A stretch of DNA of 64,000 nt, from the NCBI RefSeq assembly GCF_003589595.1, contig NW_020653333.1:2639471-2703470 (forward strand), given 5' to 3'. Numbering within the stretch: position 1 is the first letter of the stretch; each line of letters starts with the position of its first letter. Of this stretch, positions 11,351-23,127 are shown in pieces. A program made the position numbers and the translations under genes. This DNA comes from Hyposmocoma kahamanoa (lineage: Eukaryota; Arthropoda; Insecta; Lepidoptera; Cosmopterigidae). Under the pieces are notes generated by a model, which was not told the origin of the DNA, searched no databases, and worked only from the letters and a program-made list of their open reading frames with translations.

Positions 11351-11663
11351 TTATTTATTCATAATTTTCATATATATACATATATATGTATACTTTTCGT
11401 CGAGGGCCGTACCCTGGGGCATCGAGCTCAGACTGGCAACATTTCTCCTTTCAATTGGTAAACTTATATTTTTGTCGTAAATAACTACCAGTCTTGAGGT
11501 GACCGGAGGCTTCTAGTGATCCGACAGCTCGGTTAGAAGTTTTGCCTGTGGCCCTTAGGGACCCAGGGTTTCAATCGCAAAAGGCAGAAAGCTGTAGCAC
11601 TGAGCAAGGTTGGCGTATTTCAGCCTTTTGCGGTTCTCGCCCGCTCTGGCCACAGAGCCTGCG

Positions 11664-11925
11664 ACAATCGTCATGTTGATTAAACTGTACAACTCATTTG
11701 TAAGGCAAATTCCCTGAAAATAATGAGCAAGAATCTGTAAAGGTTGCTCGTTGTAAATAAACATTTGTGCACATTTGTCATTTGGAGTATTTATTACAAA
11801 TATCATAATAGATCGAGACAAAACCTGCATGATCTAAACGGGCCACTAACTAACACGGATTTTCTTCATCCAAGTACGCAGAAGCTGTATAACAACTTTA
11901 GTATAAAGTTTTAGTTATTTTATGT
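11664..11925 (-). mobile_element. CR1/jockey-like LINE 3' fragment
   Basis: Shares GAATGAGCAAGAA-like, GGTTGCTC-TTGTAAATAA and TCATCCAAGTACGCAGAAG with 47165-47470. It lies in the retrotransposon 3' region only, so no useful coding remains. Confidence 0.5.
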
Positions 11926-11952
11926 TATTTATATATAGTCTATATATATATT

Positions 11953-11989
11953 ACTCGTGTGACTATATAATATATATAGTCACACGAGT
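11953..11989. repeat. Perfect 17-bp hairpin
   Basis: ACTCGTGTGACTATATA (11953-11969) pairs exactly with 11973-11989 around a 3-base loop. It lies 80 bases left of the solo LTR candidate. Confidence 0.7.
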
Positions 11990-12067
11990 TAAGGAGTTAC
12001 CACATTTATTAACGCCGTATCCGGCTTGAGCCGGTTAGTAAAATCGTTGTTCTCGTGCATTGAATAC

Positions 12068-12301
12068 TGTAGACTAGGCTGTACTCTATGAGTAGAATCA
12101 CTGGCTGAGTGAGATTCATAATTAGAATCCTTTGAAAAAGAATGTTAAGAAAATAGAAGAGCTTGACATTAATATTAAGATGATTGTTTTATAACCCTAA
12201 ACATGTAAATTGGTAAAATAAACCAAAGTTTTAAAATGATCCCGGTTTTATATTATTAAAAGTACCTCTCGCAATGCATATGAGCTACAGCCCTCTATTA
12301 T
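12068..12301 (+). mobile_element. Probable solo LTR, 234 bp, with 5-bp target duplication
   Basis: Starts TGTAGACTAGGCTGTACTC, ends GAGCTACAGCCCTCTATTAT and is flanked by AATAC (12063-12067 and 12302-12306). It contains AATAAA-like signals. A second copy at 56123-56225 has the same ends with GTACT duplications. Size and 5-bp duplication fit an LTR retrotransposon remnant; another non-autonomous element is possible. Confidence 0.6.
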
Positions 12302-12439
12302 AATACACAACGATTTTTTTACTAGGGGCAATCACCAAGATGCCAATATGGATTTCCCAGTATCGGCACGTCTAGTCTCAAAACCTTGTAGAAGAATAAG
12401 GTAGTTTAAGATGGTAGATATTAAATTAAAATTATTACG

Positions 12440-12915
12440 GACGGACGGGATGAACAAGGCGAACGCCTGGTGGTAAGCGTCAAGCGTCAATGTTACTCAG
12501 AAGTTTAAATCGCTATGATATGAGTGGCGCTGCCATATGTACCCGTCACCCTGATAAGTAAGTACATAAGTTGTAAAATCTAGCTGCCTCCGTGGCCGAA
12601 CAGTTATCATGCCAGACTGCCACGCAGAGGTCCCAGGTTCGATTCCCGGGCCGGGAGAAATATTAGTAATTTGTGGTTGTCTATGTGTGCGTCCATGGCA
12701 CCCGCGACACAGAGTTTCTCTAGTGCGGGGCTATGTTGAGTGTATACGTTATAAAATCCCTTGTGCCTGTAATTTCACCAGCTTCCTTACCCTTCAAAAC
12801 TTTCCAATATTACTGTATTCCCACAGTAATACGCACGTTACTGCTAGATGGCAGAAATACGTAAGGCAATACTTCCCAGGACGAATTCTTTCAGACGAAG
12901 CTCTACTGCTACTAA
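12440..12915 (-). mobile_element. Family A copy split by a SINE
   Basis: The two halves 12440-12580 and 12759-12915 read continuously as family A once the B SINE and one target copy are removed. This places the A insertion before the B insertion. Confidence 0.65.
12581..12751 (+). mobile_element. SINE family B with target duplication
   Basis: tRNA-like head CTGCCTCCGTGGCCGAACAG, B box GGTTCGATTCC, then the family body. It is flanked by TAAAATC at 12574-12580 and 12752-12758, and sits within a family A copy. Confidence 0.8.
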
Positions 12916-13851
12916 AGCTGCACTAAAACTGTGCTGCAAGAGAAGAAAAAGTGTTCTTCGGTAAACTCTTCTTCTTGGGGTTTCTCTACTATCAGAGGTT
13001 GGACAACATCATGGCAATCCTGACTGCCGCTCTAAAGAGCGAGGTGATACTGCAGCCGAACCATTCCCTCAAATTTTTCAATCAGGAGTGGCGCCTTCTA
13101 CTAACACTTCGTTTTCTAGCAAAACTAACAGCAAACTCTTACTATATAGATATAAACATTTTTCTGATCGGCTTAACGCGATATCACGTCGACACGTGTG
13201 ATGATCCCCTAACCGCTCATGTTGGGAATTGTTAAACCGAAAATACGTTGTCCTAACAAAGAATTGCCTTATGTTACTTATGACAGTTAGCCCGGAGAGG
13301 GCCTATATTTCCCCTTTCGAACTTATTGTTTGGTAAGCATTCCTTCGTACTACCCCACACTCGCGACGACGCGTTGCAAAGACGTTAGAGTTACTGAAGC
13401 GAGACAGGCAGATGTGCTCGCATCTGGTGGAGTCAACAGCCGACCTATCTTGTTAGAGATATAGCCTTTACTGTTAAGTTTAAGTCTAATAGCAACAGCT
13501 TTTTATGACAAACCGGCCAACAATCAGATGTCTCAAGTTTCATATTTAACTAATGAACTTGTGAACGTGAGTCGAGGTTATTTTCATTATTAGTCCCGCA
13601 CGGTAAGTGGAACATACTCTATTTTGAGCCAAATGTTTTAGGCTCTAGGAAGAATAACTCGTACAAGAATTTTGAAGTATCCTAAACTTATCATTTTTTA
13701 TCAACAACTTTACATGTTTTTACAATCATTATGGTAAATTGAAAACTTACGATTTATTTGCCGAAAACGTCCAAATTGTGAAAACGTTTCTTTTCTCTCA
13801 AAAGATGGGGTAGGAGAAACAGTCCTCGTATTTCTTATAAAGATAATGGTG
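12916..13851. other. No gene recognised
   Basis: The 94-codon frame at 12951-13235 has no features I recognise. The rest is AT-rich and unassigned. Confidence 0.45.
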
Positions 13852-13853
13852 TA

Positions 13854-14917
13854 GGGTAACGTGGGGGATTGGGAGCCTACTTAGGAAAATTGATAATAAA
13901 ACTTATAATTCATGCAATTCAAATTTTTATTACTTATGAACGTACGCTTCGCATGTCTGGATATCTACTAGATAATCATAGAAAAAATACGAAACTAAAA
14001 TGTAATATCTAGTTAAAAAGAAAAAAACTAAAACATGTAATTCGTGCCCATTACCCCACAGTTCGGGAAATGGGAGCCGGTAAGTACCTATCCCGTATGT
14101 CAAATAAGATCCATTATAATTATAATCAGTCTGAAAAAAAAAATTAAAATAATAAAATATATAAGTTAAAAAGTAATAAAAATAAACAAAAAAGTATTAA
14201 AAGTATATGGAATATCCAGTAGATATTGCAATGAGACAAGGAAGAGCCAAATAGCTCTCATTACCCGTAACATGGAATTGAAAAAAATAATAATAAAACA
14301 GTAAAAATATTTCTATTTTTATTGTAATTTCAAGCATAACACCTAAAATTTGACAGATACGTTGACATAGCTAGTGTAAATATAATGCAGTATCCATTGA
14401 CTTACAAATAAATGGACGACGGGTCTATACAAAAACCACGAAAAAAATGTCCCAAGTCAACCTATTTAAACGTAGTGACATGTAAAGGAATATGAAAAAG
14501 CTAAAACGTTGAATTTAAATTGTAATGTCATCGCAGTACTGTCTAATTTTGCTTGCTTCGCTGTCAGTCGAACAAACGAAGACTAAAGCCGGACGCTCTG
14601 TATACGATTTTAACGCCCTATAAGTTCGGACACTTTTTAGTGCGGACCCGACGTCCATATAATTGTAAGTCAATGGCAGTATCTATGCATTTTAATGCAT
14701 ACCTGGGATGATAAAATTCAACAACTTTTATAAGCGCGGAGCGAAAAACACTACCATCTCGCACGACTAAACGCGGGCTTATCTGCGGGAGGTGAACTTT
14801 GTCGAACGTTAACGAAGTCACAGGAGTACCATTTGCACAAATACTAAATAATAATTGGGAAAGTCCAGTTTAACACCGCTCTCATTGCCCGCGGGCTCCC
14901 AATACCCCACGTTTTCC
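13854..14917. mobile_element. ~1.06-kb TIR element with TA target duplication
   Basis: The left end GGGTAACGTGGGGGATTGGG and the reverse complement of the right end, GGAAAACGTGGGGTATTGGG, match over about 24 bp. TA is present outside each end (13852-13853, 14918-14919). The TA site and size suggest a non-autonomous Tc1/mariner or pogo-type element. No transposase frame is visible. Confidence 0.55.
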
Positions 14918-15978
14918 TATACCTTGCCTTCTCAAGATTCACAACTGTCAAATATGTTTTTCCGCTTTAAGGAATTTGGGCATCGTGGCAACATCTCTTT
15001 AAAATCGTTTAAACTAATTTGTTTGCCTGTTTTATCGACTGAGAGACTGTAGTGCAAAAGTCTTTAGATTATGAGTTAAGGCTTCAAGTCTTTCTTCCTT
15101 AGAGGATGGAACCTTTTCACCGTGTTCCTCTTACGCCAGCTGACGTGTAAATTTTTATTGTTTAAAAGGTTTCAATCTGTTCACTCTACGAATGTAATTA
15201 TTTTGATGGTATTTTTCTATTTTTAATTGTTTGAACTAATTCACATTAATCGATTATTGTTTGATAGATAGATAGATATTTTGTTTGTGACCTTAACTAA
15301 TTCTACATTTTAATTTTATAGATTGAGAATTGGACTTTTTTAAATCAAAATATCAATTTATTACAATTAGGGTCAGCATGCACCGTCTCCACAATCAATG
15401 ATGTCATTACGCTATCTGCGTGATTTTTTTAAATTGACATCTCGTATAAAGGCTATGTCAAAAAACTAAAAGTAAAATAACTTTTATTTGATGATGAATC
15501 TATAGATTTAACGTAAAGTACATAAGTGTGAGAGGACAACTTTAAATTAAGCACCAGGAGTACAGAAACAAGTAAAAAGTAAGTCAATACCCGTATGAGT
15601 TGAACAAATGTCCGGTCGGAAGGTAACGTTATCTCGGGAAGCCTTACCGCATCGCACTTCCACAGGGCGTACGTGTCACCTCGCACCACTGCCCATGACA
15701 ATATAGTACGGACTTTGGAGTAAAGCTGTTCATCCCTGATCGTTTTGTCCGACTAACTATTGCAACTATACTCTAGCAAACACAGCACGGTAATTTTAAC
15801 AGATAGATGTAAAACAAATTATATTTATTAATCGAATATAACTGAAATCAAATTAATATTAAAATAAGGATTCGTGGATTCGAATTCGGGTTCGCACCTC
15901 TGACCTTTCCGAATTTATGTGCACTATTTAATTTTAAATTTACCATGAGATTTCTGATAGAGGAAAACATCATGATGA
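14918..15978. other. No gene recognised
   Basis: AT-rich with a short (TAGA)n at 15263-15278. There are no repeats that I could place and no frame with recognisable features. Confidence 0.45.
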
Positions 15979-15979
15979 T

Positions 15980-16060
15980 ATCTGCACGCCGAAGAAGGTC
16001 GAGTTCGATCCCCGGCCGGGTCAACGTAGAAACTAAGTTTTCTATATTAATTCGTATTAA
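15980..16060 (+). mobile_element. SINE family E fragment
   Basis: GGTCGAGTTCGATCCCCGGC resembles a pol III B box, followed by CGGGTCAACGTAGAAACTAA as in the copy at 28031. The head is missing. Confidence 0.45.
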
Positions 16061-16164
16061 TTTTGTATACCTCTGTCGCCGTTAGTTGAAGGGCGCTTGT
16101 AACAAAAACTCAAAGTAGAGAAAATAATGTTTAGAGGAATGAAAAAAAAATATTTTTTTACATA

Positions 16165-16441
16165 ATCAAGTGACGGGACGAACAAGTCGTGCGCCCGATG
16201 GTAAGCCGGTTGCAGTGCCACTTAGAGCATTAAATCGCAAAGATCTGAGGGGAAGTGCCACTGCCCCCGTCACCCTGAGACATAAGTTGACAAGTCCCAT
16301 GTGCCTGTAATTTCACCAGCACCCTTACCCTTCAAAATCGGAATAAAGTAATGCTGACATTACTGCTTGGCGGCACAAATAGGTAAGGCGGCAGTACTTC
16401 CCTGGACGAAATCTTTCACAAGAAACCCCGCTGCTACTAAC
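16165..16441 (-). mobile_element. Family A copy, near complete
   Basis: Reverse copy preceded by a T-rich run (its A tail) and ending CCGCTGCTACTAA. One of the better preserved examples. Confidence 0.75.
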
Positions 16442-16531
16442 TAATCTACTTTTCTCTAGTGGTAACTTCGTACCTTATCCACCTATGAGAAAATTTTTTT
16501 ACTGATCACGGCAGTATACATAACAATTTTT

Positions 16532-16742
16532 AATCGACTTAAAAAAATTAGAAGGTTTTCAATTCGACTGTACTTTTTTTGTATGCATGTCAAAAATAAC
16601 TCCATTTGTGAACAGATTTTGATGATTTTTTTGTTGGAAAGAGGATACTTCAGTAGAGGTCCCATTTAAATTTGAAGAAAATGTTCCACCTCTAAGGGCG
16701 GCAAACTAAGTGATGAATGACTTTTGAAGTCGGTTTTTTAGT
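16532..16742 (+). repeat. Family C copy
   Basis: Starts ATCGACTTAAAAAAATTAGA and ends CTTTTGAAGTCGGTTTTTTA, showing the inverted ends of the family. Internal landmarks are present. Confidence 0.65.
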
Positions 16743-16744
16743 GC

Positions 16745-17172
16745 TCAAAGTCAAAGCCAAAGATTATTTATTCCATAGGTAAAATAAATTTACACTTGAA
16801 ATCGTCACATTTAAGCTACTGCTCGTTCACTACGCTGACCTCCCTGAGAAGAACGAGCAAGAAACTCTAGGGATTGCTCTTTTCAAATAAACTTAAATGC
16901 TATGGAATACACTTTGAATCAAATTTGTGTGGATGCTGTCTTCAATTTTGTAATATGATTTCTCGATCATAATATTTTGAATGTAGTTTTTAAACTTAGG
17001 AAATGATAAACTTAATATATGCTCCGGAATGTTATTGTAAAAACGTATACAGTTACCCATAAAAGAGTTGTTTACCTTGGTTAAACGAAATCGTGGTACC
17101 ATGAGTTTGGACTTAGCTCTAAGGTTAATATTATGGATATCTTCTTTCTTATTGAATTATGTATATTTTTAC
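16745..17172 (-). mobile_element. CR1/jockey-like LINE, 3' end with RT C-terminus
   Basis: The minus-strand frame 17102-16893 reads as a non-LTR reverse transcriptase tail, with NSFMGNCIRFYNNIPEHI and FPKFKNYIQ followed by a basic and aromatic end. The 3' untranslated part ends at the left in TTTGAC-type repeats. 5'-truncated, as usual for target-primed insertion. The same fragment recurs at 63531-63957. Confidence 0.7.
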
Positions 17173-17179
17173 GGGCATA

Positions 17180-18029
17180 TAAAATATTTGAGTAAATGTA
17201 CTGTGATGCCACAGTCATGAAACCGAGAGCCTAGACGGTACACAGATTCTTTGTACAGAGATTATTTGTATTGTTATTTCAACAATTTTATTATTATTTC
17301 TCACGGCGGCAGATCTCACTAATTGGGTAAGATTCCAGAATCTCGTGCCTGTATACATTAACATGAATACCGTATGGAATAAAAAAACTCTCGCAAACTT
17401 ACCGAAAACAGTTCTGGAGATCAGTTAAGTAACATCGCAGGGTACACCGGCCAGTTACAGTCCACCGTCCGATTACGCAACCGATCGATCGCACCTGGAG
17501 CCCCACCTGCCGCGCACGTGCGGCGCTATTATCCCACATACACGTAGCTACATGCGAGATGATGTATTAAAAAAGATATATGAAAAAAAAAATGTTCCGG
17601 ATAGAACGTTGACCGCGAACGTTGACTTTTGCTTGTGCCCTGTTAATAACGGCCATTATATCAAGAAAGTCCATTAATGTAGTATTGAAAACATTCCCAC
17701 TCTTTGTTGAATAAAAGGCTAATAAATTTTTAAATGTTGTTTTTTATTAAAAAGAAATAAATGCTCGTTACTTGTACAATTTGGAAGAGAGAGTAAAATG
17801 GCCACCGGTGTTGACAACAACAAAAATTACCAGTGTTGCTACAATACGACTAAAATTATTTGGTATTTTATTCATATTAATATTATTATACAAATAAACT
17901 AAATTAAACTAAGCTGTTATGTTCTGTATTGAACACCCTTAGTGTAAACAAGAGTAGGTATATTTGCTAAATTGCAACTCTCATGAGAGACGTTTAAAGA
18001 TTGTAATTAGAATCTAAATTAAAAAATAT
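17180..18029. other. No gene recognised
   Basis: AT-rich with a GC-rich patch at 17450-17545. No frame or repeat identified. Confidence 0.45.
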
Positions 18030-18235
18030 ATTATTAGGATAGTTAGTAGAAGATAAGTCTAAGTTTAGTTATACTAATTATATTAGTTGTTTGTTGTTTT
18101 TATTGTGCGCTATTCATTCATTAATTAAGAGTTGGCATATAATGTGTGAGAGCGTGCTCGCCAACAAACTGTTTCCAGTTTGGCGGGAGATGTATTGTTG
18201 TAAATGTATAAACTTTTTTTGAATAAATGAATTAC
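18030..18235 (+). mobile_element. LINE 3' untranslated region
   Basis: Contains the stem-forming GAGCGTGCTCGCCAACAAAC / TGTTTCCAGTTTGGCGGG block, then AATAAA and an A-rich end. This resembles 3' ends of lepidopteran non-LTR elements. No coding part remains. Confidence 0.5.
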
Positions 18236-18350
18236 AAAAAAGAGCTATAGAATACCACATTGTTTCATATAGTCGGTATTATTTTTATGAGATGTGATAA
18301 AAAGTACTTTTGACGTATGACCATATGGGGGTTTATTATGCTATATAAAG

Positions 18351-18850
18351 TCTTAGCAGCAGTAGAGCGCATGTAAGCATTACTGTTAACTTATGGGACT
18401 TGTTACATATGTCTCAGGGTGACAGGCGCAGTGGCAGTGTCCTTCGAATTTTTTTTTATAATATCAAGTGACGTGACGAACAAGTCGTGCGCCTGGTGTG
18501 TCCATAACAGTTGCAGTGGCAGTCAGAGCTTTAAATCGCAAAGATCTTAAGGGCACTGCCACTGCGCCCTTCATCCTGACGCATAAGTTGACAAGTCCCA
18601 CATGCCTGTAATTTCACCTTACCCTTCCAAACCGGGACGCAGCAAACTCACATTACTGCTTGGCGGCAGAAATACGTAAAGCAGTACTTCCTTTGACGAA
18701 ATCTTTCACAGGGAGCTCTACTGCTACTAAAGATATGATCTTTGCGATTTATAGGTCTGAGTGGCTCTGCAACTGTTATAGACAGGCGTATAGCTTACTA
18801 TCAGGAGCACGACTTGTTAGTACCGTCACTTGACATTATAAAAAAAAAAC
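18351..18850. mobile_element. Cluster of three family A copies in alternating orientation
   Basis: Order: a deleted plus copy (18351-18447), a nearly full minus copy (about 18450-18736) and a plus 3' part (18737-18850) ending in ten A's. The T tract of the second copy is directly adjacent to the first. Confidence 0.7.
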
Positions 18851-19084
18851 TAAGGGTACTTTATTGCATTAGCTTCTGCCTGCGTGTGTGTATAAAATTT
18901 TAAATTTCGTTAAATCCAAATCCTTTTGCGATAAATCCACGTCTAAATCCTTGCATATGTCACGAGGCGTCAGAGAAATATTGTATTTGTAATTTTTGTG
19001 TAATAATGTTTAAGATTGTTGGTAATTTACAGTGAAATTGGTGGTAAAATTACAGACACTACTTACTTGGTACTTGGTGCAACG

Positions 19085-19310
19085 GGCTGGTGTGCGCAAC
19101 TCGACGACGAAGCGCCTATTTTGCGTATGGTGTGCAGGGTCTACTCCTACTCCTACTCGTGCTACTCAAGCTCCTCCAGGAATCTCAGCAACCTCCTCGG
19201 TTTACTGAAGATTTCGGGGAGCAACCTCGGCACTCCAAGGTACTTCGCCCTGTAGTTGGCCACGCCGGAGCACTGTAGTAGGATTTGCGTGGCCGTTTCT
19301 ATCGATCTAA
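19085..19310 (-). pseudogene. Non-LTR retrotransposon C-terminus (RNase H/zinc-knuckle type)
   Basis: On the minus strand one frame reads ETATQILLQCSGVANYRAKY and then PRRLLRFLEELE. This fits the conserved end of I/R1/jockey-group elements (ET..H.L..C....YRA..LG ... LL.FLEEL). The expected histidine is replaced by Q. Stops follow the LEELE motif and nothing upstream is intact. Confidence 0.6.
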
Positions 19311-19384
19311 ATTAAAAAGGTGTTTACTGTATGGACCATGACCCGTTAGGGCGGCAGTTAGAGTGCGAAGCTCTTTCCTTTTAA

Positions 19385-19545
19385 GTTTGATTAATTTTCG
19401 AGATAGACTGGTGTTGAGCGCCGGGAGTGACATTACAGGTACATGAGACTTTCAACTCTTTCATCTTCAGCCTCTCAGATCTCTGACTGCCACTGCAATT
19501 GCTATGAACAGGCGTGTTGCTTACGACCAGGCGCAATACATGTTA
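19385..19545 (+). mobile_element. Degraded family A copy
   Basis: Recognisable pieces: ATTACAGGTACATGAGACTT, CTCTCAGATCTCTG, AACAGGCGTGTTGCTTACGA. Confidence 0.5.
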
Positions 19546-19924
19546 TTATATGTTGTGACATTGTTTGACACCAAATTGCTATTCTGTCCTCAGAACTATG
19601 CGTACTTTATACAGCAGTTGTGCCTTTTTTCGTAACGAGGGCAGTATATATGGCTGACCGGCTGATGAACTCACGAAGTGACAGACGATGTTTTAATGTT
19701 TTGTTTGTTTGTGGATCCCTTAATGTCGACAACTTGACCAGATTGATCTAATAAAGAAGGTGACGTCTTACGCCCTCTGTTTTTTCTTTCCAATGCTCTT
19801 TTAATGAATATAATGACTCTTTTCAACGGGATTCAAAATTATTTACCGAACAATTAAAACGGGATACAAGCGTAACAACTTGCGACTGGAAATTTAAAGT
19901 AGTATGAGTAATAAATAACTAAAG

Positions 19925-20138
19925 CAATTGCCTACGTGGCCGAAAGGCCAGCATGCTGGTTTGCCACGCAGAGGTCCCGGGCTTGATTCCCGGGCCTGGA
20001 GATAAATTTGTATGACCTACATTTATTTCTCTCGTGCGTTTGGGTGTAATTTGTGATCGTCTATGTTGTGTCTATGGCACGCGCAATACCGGGTTTCCCT
20101 AGTGCGGAGCTTTGAGAGTGTGCGATATTATTATTACT
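19925..20138 (+). mobile_element. SINE family B, full length
   Basis: Head TTGCCTACGTGGCCGAAAGG, B-box region GGGCTTGATTCCCGGGCC, the complete body and a TATTATTATTA tail. Confidence 0.75.
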
Positions 20139-20336
20139 ATGGATATCCATTTTACACGCTCGCCTCTCCCTTGGCCTCTATTTAGTAGTAAGTTGTTTAG
20201 CAAGGCCTCCACCATGCTGCCATTCATGAAAATGATTTTGGTGGTGGGTGCTTTCTTTTGCTACCGCGCAGAGTTATTGCCGTTAAGAGCGATCTATTAA
20301 AATATCTTTATTATTATAACCAACTTCATAAAAAAA

Positions 20337-20392
20337 TAAATATATATATTACATACATAATCTTATGTATTATATATATATTATGTGCATTT
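20337..20392. repeat. AT-rich hairpin
   Basis: AATATATATATTACATACATAA pairs with TTATGTATTATATATATATT around TC. Possibly only low-complexity symmetry. Confidence 0.4.
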
Positions 20393-20964
20393 GAGATAAA
20401 AAAAATACAATCGGATTTTGAACCTCCTGCTTTTTAGCAGTCCGTTAAAAACTAATAGAAAATACAATTTAGTGATGTGGACAGAAAGGTTAAAGACTCG
20501 GCATTGCTGAATTTCAGTCTTCACCTGTAGCTAGTTGTTCGCTTGCTGCACCAAGCCAATATATAAATAAATAATTAGTCCATATACTACATATATAATA
20601 CCACTTCTAACACATAGGTATGTAGTTCCCACGCGGACCCAGTACGGATTGGGAACTTCATACACATCGTTAAAGTGTTTGGCAGATGTCGTCGGTGTTT
20701 TGCAGAAAGGGCGAATTCAAATTTTTTTTTCAGGGCAACATGTTTTAGTTTTTCACGATTGTTATTAATATTTACGTTCTGTTTTAACGTCAATTTTAAA
20801 ACTTAAAATTAATCAAAACCAAAATTGAATTTGAAAACGGAACGTAATATTAAAAATAAATCGTTAATACCTAAAACATGCTCTACTGAAAAATTTTTCA
20901 AAATGGCGCTTTCGCTCATTTCACAAAAGGCCGATGAATTTCGCATATTAATTTCCGATAAACT

Positions 20965-21048
20965 CAGACGTGCAAGCCCGGATTCAAACCCACGTCCCTT
21001 TGCTTCAGAAGCGGTAGGTCAAACCTTTGGGCTAACTCGGCTTATAAT
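20965..21048 (-). mobile_element. tRNA-like sequence or SINE head
   Basis: On the minus strand: GCCGAGTTAGCCCAAAGG, then an anticodon-arm-like TTCTGAAGC and GGGTTTGAATCCGGGCTTGC. The last part is close to a B box, with a possible T-arm. Complementarity is too poor for a functional tRNA, so a pol III retroposon head or tRNA pseudogene is more likely. Confidence 0.4.
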
Positions 21049-21597
21049 TTAAAAGAATTGGAGTAGCAAATGTAATCAACCAAATTACAAACTCAACCAT
21101 TTACCGAAGGCAATGCGATAAATAACACGTAGTTACATTATCTATTAAACCATATATTATTCTCACAAATGTAGAGATATCAACAGAAAAAAGGGAATTA
21201 ATTCCTACGGTAGGCTTTAACACTATATTTCTCCTAAGGCGCAATTAACCTTTTTCACAATGGCCGATAAAATATACAAACATGGAGTCAGTGGCGGTAA
21301 AAATAACGGACACCAACGTCCGAGCGGTATGTCTACTTCTTGGCACCCTTGCCCGCTGTCTTATATATCGACCGTTATTAAATGAACTCTGACAATTGAG
21401 TTAGAATACATTTAAATCAGTTTAAATCCTCCCCACTAGTGAGCGGCTAACCGATTTCTTGATAAGAATGAAAATAATACATTTATTTCTTTAACAACTA
21501 AACTTTGTGAAGTATAAAAAATATATGTCCCTAATGGTTTTGGTATTTTTTTAACTTAACTTTCGTTTTTTCATAGATTTTTTAACACCGTCTACAA

Positions 21598-21890
21598 CAT
21601 AGTTTCCCAGAGTAGTCTCTACTGCCCCCCAGTGGGCGCTGAAGAGTCCTAGGCGGCAGTTGGGGCCTCGGAACCAATTGATGGGCGTTGATGCTGTCCA
21701 GCGGACGGAAAAATAACTGAATTTATCTATAAAAACTACACTACATAATAATAATATAATTTTTTTCCTTGTGATTTTTTTGTGTTAAGTTAATATAAAA
21801 ATACGTACAATTTTTTTGTGGTGTAGTGTGGCGTTGAAATTTTTTTTCTTGCCCAAGTGGGCGGTGAGCTAAAACGTTTGGGAACCTACG
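21598..21890 (+). mobile_element. N2 hAT-like MITE, 293 bp
   Basis: Starts CATAGTTTCCCAGAG and ends TTTGGGAACCTACG. It is flanked by the octamers GTCTACAA (21590-21597) and GTCTATAA (21891-21898), one mismatch apart. It has the same length as the copy at 36655. The 8-bp duplication and TTCCCAAA-type ends fit hAT. Confidence 0.75.
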
Positions 21891-21899
21891 GTCTATAAG

Positions 21900-22489
21900 G
21901 GTGCTTTTGACGTTGGAATTAATTTTGTGAAAAATATTTAAAAAAGAAAGGAAAAAAGGATGAAGAATACTAAGTGTTCCTTTACTTCATCACAACGATT
22001 ATATAAAATTAAATACAATCAAAGTTCTAAAATATACTCACAAACATTAGAACAAATAAAGCACAAATTTTATTATTACAATTTATTTATAAAATACATT
22101 GGGTGCATTTTCGTCTAAATGTCTCAGGGGAATCTGGTTTCAGAATCAGTTGTAGCTTTTAATCAATATGATAATTTCATCTATACATGTAGCCTATAGG
22201 TCAACTACACCCAAAAAGCTCTAAAATCCTTATGACTTCTGTATTGAGAGGTAAATATAGAGTAAATAACATTCATACATTCTTACACAGTACATTTATG
22301 AAAATGTAATTTATGTTAAGCATTTTTTATGAAAAATAGTATTAATATTGATATATAAAATTGATTCACGAGGTTTAAAACTAAAGTGAAACAAAAACTT
22401 TATACTAAAGGTGGTAGTGACCCGTTTAGTTCTTGCAGGTACACTTGATCCGTGATGTCTGAAGTAAATATTGTATAATTCAATGTTTA
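21900..22489. other. No gene recognised
   Basis: AT-rich, with neither frames nor assignable repeats. Confidence 0.45.
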
Positions 22490-22602
22490 CAAATGTTTAT
22501 TTTCAAAGAGCAACCCCTAGAAATTTTTGCTCATTCTTCTTAGGGGATTCTGCCTTACGAATGGGCATTTCAAGTGCAATTTGCGTACTTATGAAATAAG
22601 AT
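22490..22602 (+). mobile_element. LINE 3' scrap
   Basis: Reverse complement of the GAGAAGAATGAGCAAGAAAC / TAGGGGTTGCTCTTTG block seen at 47165-47470, ending with GTACTTATGAAATAAG. Confidence 0.5.
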
Positions 22603-22671
22603 TATGAGGCTGAGTTTGCAAAATACATACAACATATAACGTATAATAATAATAATCACAGTACGCAGTAC

Positions 22672-23115
22672 TAAAAAAACCGACCTCAAAAGTACGTGAA
22701 ATTACATCTATTTTCCAACTTTTCTTGGAATCGGTTACCGGGAAGGGCGCAAACCCGGATTCATCCCCTAGTTGACCACTATACGGAACTTGACACAGGA
22801 GATAATAAAAATTGGTTCTCACTACTCAAAGTATATTGGGAGAGCAAAACGCCTTGAATTAGAGAATAGCAAAACCAACCATTAAAATAATTGCTCCTCG
22901 TAATAAAATTTAGGCGCCATTTATAAAAATGAATCTTCATTCGTGAACAGCCACTCTTAGAGGTGATTTTCTTCAAAATTAAATTAGACCACTATGGGGG
23001 TACCTTCTTTCCAACAAAAAAGAATCGTGAAAATTTGTGCCCAAATACCGGAGTTATCGCGTAACATACATACAAAAAAACATACAGTCAAATTGAGAAC
23101 CTCCTCCTTTACTTG
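22672..23115 (-). repeat. Family C copy with ~190-bp internal insertion
   Basis: Both outer parts match family C in reverse (AAAAAACCGACCTCAAAAGT ... TCAAATTGAGAACCTCC). The part from about 22770 to 22950 has no counterpart in other copies. Confidence 0.6.
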
Positions 23116-23127
23116 ATGTCTGTTAAA

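Larger units (their letters stand above)
20139..21597. other. No protein gene recognised
   Basis: Apart from the hairpin and a tRNA-like piece (20965-21048) I see only AT-rich DNA here. The short frame at 20825-21052 simply runs through the tRNA-like piece. Confidence 0.45.
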
